64,000 nt of DNA, taken from positions 1 through 64,000 of the forward strand of contig CANMMF010000009.1 in assembly GCA_947498985.1 (NCBI GenBank), written 5' to 3'. Position 1 is the first letter of the stretch. Each line of letters opens with the position of its first letter. The DNA comes from an uncultured Paracoccaceae bacterium. GTDB taxonomy: Bacteria; Pseudomonadota; Alphaproteobacteria; Rhodobacterales; Rhodobacteraceae. The notes below the pieces were generated by a model. That model did not search any database. It saw nothing but the letters and a program-made list of their open reading frames with translations, and had not been told where the DNA came from. This document shows positions 62,164-64,000 of the stretch, piece after piece. Position numbers and translations under genes: made by a program.

Positions 62164-62176
62164 TCAAATCATTTGA
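62164..62176. promoter_or_regulatory. Palindrome TCAAATcATTTGA, candidate ROK operator
   Basis: TCAAAT (62164-62169) and ATTTGA (62171-62176) are perfect complements around one base. It is 15 bases upstream of the ROK start and 77 bases upstream of the divergent binding-protein start, in an AT-rich patch of an otherwise GC-rich region, which is the usual place for the operator of a local repressor. Confidence 0.5.
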
Positions 62177-62252
62177 ATTATCAAACGCGCCGCGTTACCC
62201 CTAGGGCATGAGTTCGCAATCGAACCGCCACGCCACCAACGGGAGACACGAT

Positions 62253-63512
62253 ATGACATCACATCTGAAAGGTCTGGTTCTGGCCGGGCTGACATCCTCT
62301 GCCGCGCTGTTCGCCAGCGCCGCCCAAGCCGTCGAGATCGAATACTGGCAGTATTTCTTTGACGCCCGCGTCGAGGCGATGGAAACGCTGATCGCCAATT
62401 TCCAGGAGGCCAATCCCGACATCACCGTCACGATGACGCATTTCCCCTATGCCGATTACCGCACCAAGGTCGCCGCCGCGATCCCCGCCGGCGAGGGCCC
62501 GGATGTGGTGCAATTGTTCTACGGCTGGCTCAATGATTACGTCGAGGCGGAGCTGATCCAGCCGCTGCCCGCCGACACGTTCCCTGCCTCGATGGTGGAC
62601 GAAGAGTTTTTCCCGATGGTGCAGGCGATGAAGGACGGCGACAATTACTGGGCGCTGCCGACCGCCGTGCGCAGCCTTGCGCTGTTCTACAACACGCGGC
62701 TTTTCGAAGAGGCCGGGATCGAGAGCCCGCCCGAGACGCTCGACGAGCTGGTGGAGACCGCCGCCAAGCTCACCAAGCGCGACGGCGCGGGCAACATCAC
62801 CCAGGTGGGCATCACCGCGGGCATGACCGCGCAGGATCACCATTGGTGGCGCGAGGGTCTGATCCGCCAGTTCGGCGGTGAGCCCTATACCGACGACTAC
62901 CAGACGGTGAATTACAACTCCGACGCCGGCAGGAAGGCTCTGGATTTCTACACCGGGCTCTTCACCGGCGACAACCCGGTCAGCGCCATCGGCTTCATGG
63001 ACGAGCCGCAGGCGGCCTTCAAGGCGGGCCGCGCGGGCATGCATATCGACGGCTCGTTCCGCATCGGCTCGCTCAACGGCACGCGCGGTCTGAAATGGGG
63101 CGTGACGGAGCTGCCCGCCAATGCCGACGGCACCCGCTCGAACTATTCCAGCTACTGGGTCAACGCGATCACCACCAAGGCGGAGGGCGAGAAATACGAC
63201 GCCGCGGTGAAGTTCATGCAATACATCACCTCCGACGAGGCGATGCAGATCTGGCTCGATACGGTGGGAGAGCTGCCCGCCAAGCCGTCGGTGGGCATGA
63301 CCGAAGAGAACGCCCAGAACGAGACCTTCGGGCCGTTCATCCGCGGTCTGGAATATGCCAACACCACCAAGTTCGCCAACGAATCCGGTCAGCGCCAGCT
63401 GATGGTCGAGATGGTCGAGCGCATCCAGCTTGAGGGTATGGACCCCGCCGAAAGCCTCGCCGTCGCCGCCGAGGCCGAGCAGAAGCTGCTCGACGACTAC
63501 TACAAGGACTGA
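62253..63512 (+). CDS. Sugar ABC importer binding protein (family 1)
   Basis: 419 residues from ATG 62253 with GGGAGA upstream; the frame opens at 62208 but without a ribosome site. Signal peptide to about residue 26 (SSAALFASAAQAVEIEYW). NFQEANPDITVTMTHFPYADYRTKVAAAIPAGEGPDVVQLFYGW and VRSLALFYNTRLFEEAGIESPPETLDELVE are typical of carbohydrate-binding SBP family 1. First gene of a sugar importer that continues out of the window. Confidence 0.94.
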   Translation: MTSHLKGLVLAGLTSSAALFASAAQAVEIEYWQYFFDARVEAMETLIANFQEANPDITVTMTHFPYADYRTKVAAAIPAGEGPDVVQLFYGWLNDYVEAELIQPLPADTFPASMVDEEFFPMVQAMKDGDNYWALPTAVRSLALFYNTRLFEEAGIESPPETLDELVETAAKLTKRDGAGNITQVGITAGMTAQDHHWWREGLIRQFGGEPYTDDYQTVNYNSDAGRKALDFYTGLFTGDNPVSAIGFMDEPQAAFKAGRAGMHIDGSFRIGSLNGTRGLKWGVTELPANADGTRSNYSSYWVNAITTKAEGEKYDAAVKFMQYITSDEAMQIWLDTVGELPAKPSVGMTEENAQNETFGPFIRGLEYANTTKFANESGQRQLMVEMVERIQLEGMDPAESLAVAAEAEQKLLDDYYKD

Positions 63513-63531
63513 GGCGCGCGCCTCGTCCTGC

Positions 63532-63563
63532 CGCATCCCGGGATCTCTCCCGCCCGGGGTGCG
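63532..63563 (+). promoter_or_regulatory. Hairpin after the sugar-binding-protein gene
   Basis: CGCATCCCGGG (63532-63542) pairs with CCCGGGGTGCG (63553-63563), 11 pairs with one T-G. It follows a 14-base palindrome (GAGGCGCGCGCCTC) that overlaps the binding-protein stop, and precedes the permease. No T-run, so read-through is expected, with mRNA protection of the upstream gene. Confidence 0.6.
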
Positions 63564-63607
63564 GATCTCCCGATTTTTCGCGACCGATCCCCGCAAGGCA
63601 GCGCCCC

Positions 63608-64000
63608 ATGTATCGCAACCTGACCATAAGGCAGAAACAGATCGTCTGGGCCTGGGCCTTTCTGGCGATCCCGGTGCTGTTCTACACGGTCATCCGCTTT
63701 TACCCGACGGGCAACGCGATCCTGATCAGCTTTCAGGACTGGAACCTGCTGGGCGACCGGACCTGGGCGGGGCTGGAGAATTATGAAAAGCTCTGGAACG
63801 ACCCGGTGTTCTGGAAGGTCTTTCAGAACACCTTTGTCTACCTGCTGCTCGGCACACCGATCAGCCTCGTTCTGAGCTTTGTCATCGCTTACCATCTCGA
63901 CAAGCTGCGCTTCATGCACGGGTTTCTCAGGATGCTCTATTTCCTGCCCTTCATGACCTCTGCGGTGGCGATGGCCTGGGTCTGGCGCTGGTTTTATCAG
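63608..64000 (+). CDS. Sugar ABC importer permease, MalF/UgpA type (3' cut by window end)
   Basis: First 131 codons from ATG 63608. IVWAWAFLAIPVLFYTVIRFYPTGNAILISF is the N-terminal helix and periplasmic start of MalF-type permeases; GLENYEKLWNDPVFWKVFQNTFVYLLLGTPISLVLSFVIAY and LYFLPFMTSAVAMAWVWRWFY continue it. The coupling loop lies beyond the window. It follows the binding protein gene and should be paired with a second permease and an ATPase further on. Confidence 0.94.
   Translation, partial: MYRNLTIRQKQIVWAWAFLAIPVLFYTVIRFYPTGNAILISFQDWNLLGDRTWAGLENYEKLWNDPVFWKVFQNTFVYLLLGTPISLVLSFVIAYHLDKLRFMHGFLRMLYFLPFMTSAVAMAWVWRWFYQ

Overview
The window is a high-GC alphaproteobacterial chromosome segment, most likely from the Roseobacter group (Rhodobacteraceae). 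The main reasons are the style of the ribosomal proteins, the S10/spc cluster broken up by unrelated genes, a fused MrpA-MrpB antiporter subunit, DppD-DppF-type fused ATPases, and intergenic palindromes typical of this family. This assignment is inference; no rRNA gene is present. Apart from a few fragments, the sequence is densely coding.

Layout. (1) 1-14.4 kb: the 3' end of tuf, then the S10 and spc ribosomal protein genes (rpsJ-rplC-rplD-rplW // rplB-rpsS-rplV-rpsC-rplP // rpmC-rpsQ / rplN-rplX-rplE-rpsN-rpsH-rplF-rplR-rpsE-rpmD). The cluster is interrupted twice (VOC protein, metallo-hydrolase and a degraded ORF after rplW; a muramidase-like gene and a 2OG oxygenase after rplP). It stops at rpmD: rplO, secY, adk and the alpha operon do not follow. 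The interruptions carry terminators, lower-GC DNA and a restart promoter, and there is a cloverleaf-like inverted-repeat element between rpsQ and rplN. (2) 14.6-17.6 kb: a UlaG-like hydrolase, a cytochrome P450 and an AraC regulator. (3) 17.7-28.5 kb: an operon divergent from the AraC gene: phytanoyl-CoA-type dioxygenase, degenerate metallo-hydrolase, a complete peptide/opine-type ABC importer and a GH38 alpha-mannosidase, pointing to uptake and cleavage of a mannosylated or alpha-linked glycoside. (4) 51.2-28.6 kb, minus strand: a very large catabolic block. A branched-chain-amino-acid-type binding protein, an Fe-type alcohol dehydrogenase and a second AraC regulator are followed by 17 nearly contiguous, mostly overlapping genes: LivH/M/G, a LivF-Tm-1 fusion, a TIM-barrel partner, an SPFH/flotillin with a giant repeat, two CoxG/SRPBCC proteins, a molybdenum hydroxylase whose large subunit is split in two, MoxR and VWA (CoxE-like) maturation proteins, and three different hydrolase folds (amidohydrolase, beta-lactamase fold, SMP-30 fused to an isochorismatase-like domain). 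(5) 51.5-57.4 kb, minus: a six-gene Mrp Na+/H+ antiporter operon. (6) 57.8-64 kb: an EamA exporter, a PIG-L-type deacetylase and a ROK repressor (minus), divergent from a sugar ABC importer that runs off the end.

Working together: block 4 reads as one regulated pathway. A periplasmic binding protein and LivHMGF import a small (probably aromatic, heterocyclic or lactone-forming) substrate. The molybdenum hydroxylase, helped by MoxR/VWA/CoxG and perhaps organised at the membrane by the SPFH protein, oxidises it. The hydrolases open or deacylate the product and the Fe-dehydrogenase may finish the route. The substrate cannot be named from sequence. The best candidates for something undescribed are this operon as a unit, the 44-residue super-repeat SPFH protein, the split Mo subunit, the LivF-Tm-1 fusion, the SMP-30/isochorismatase fusion that lacks the usual cysteine, and the rpsQ-rplN structured element.
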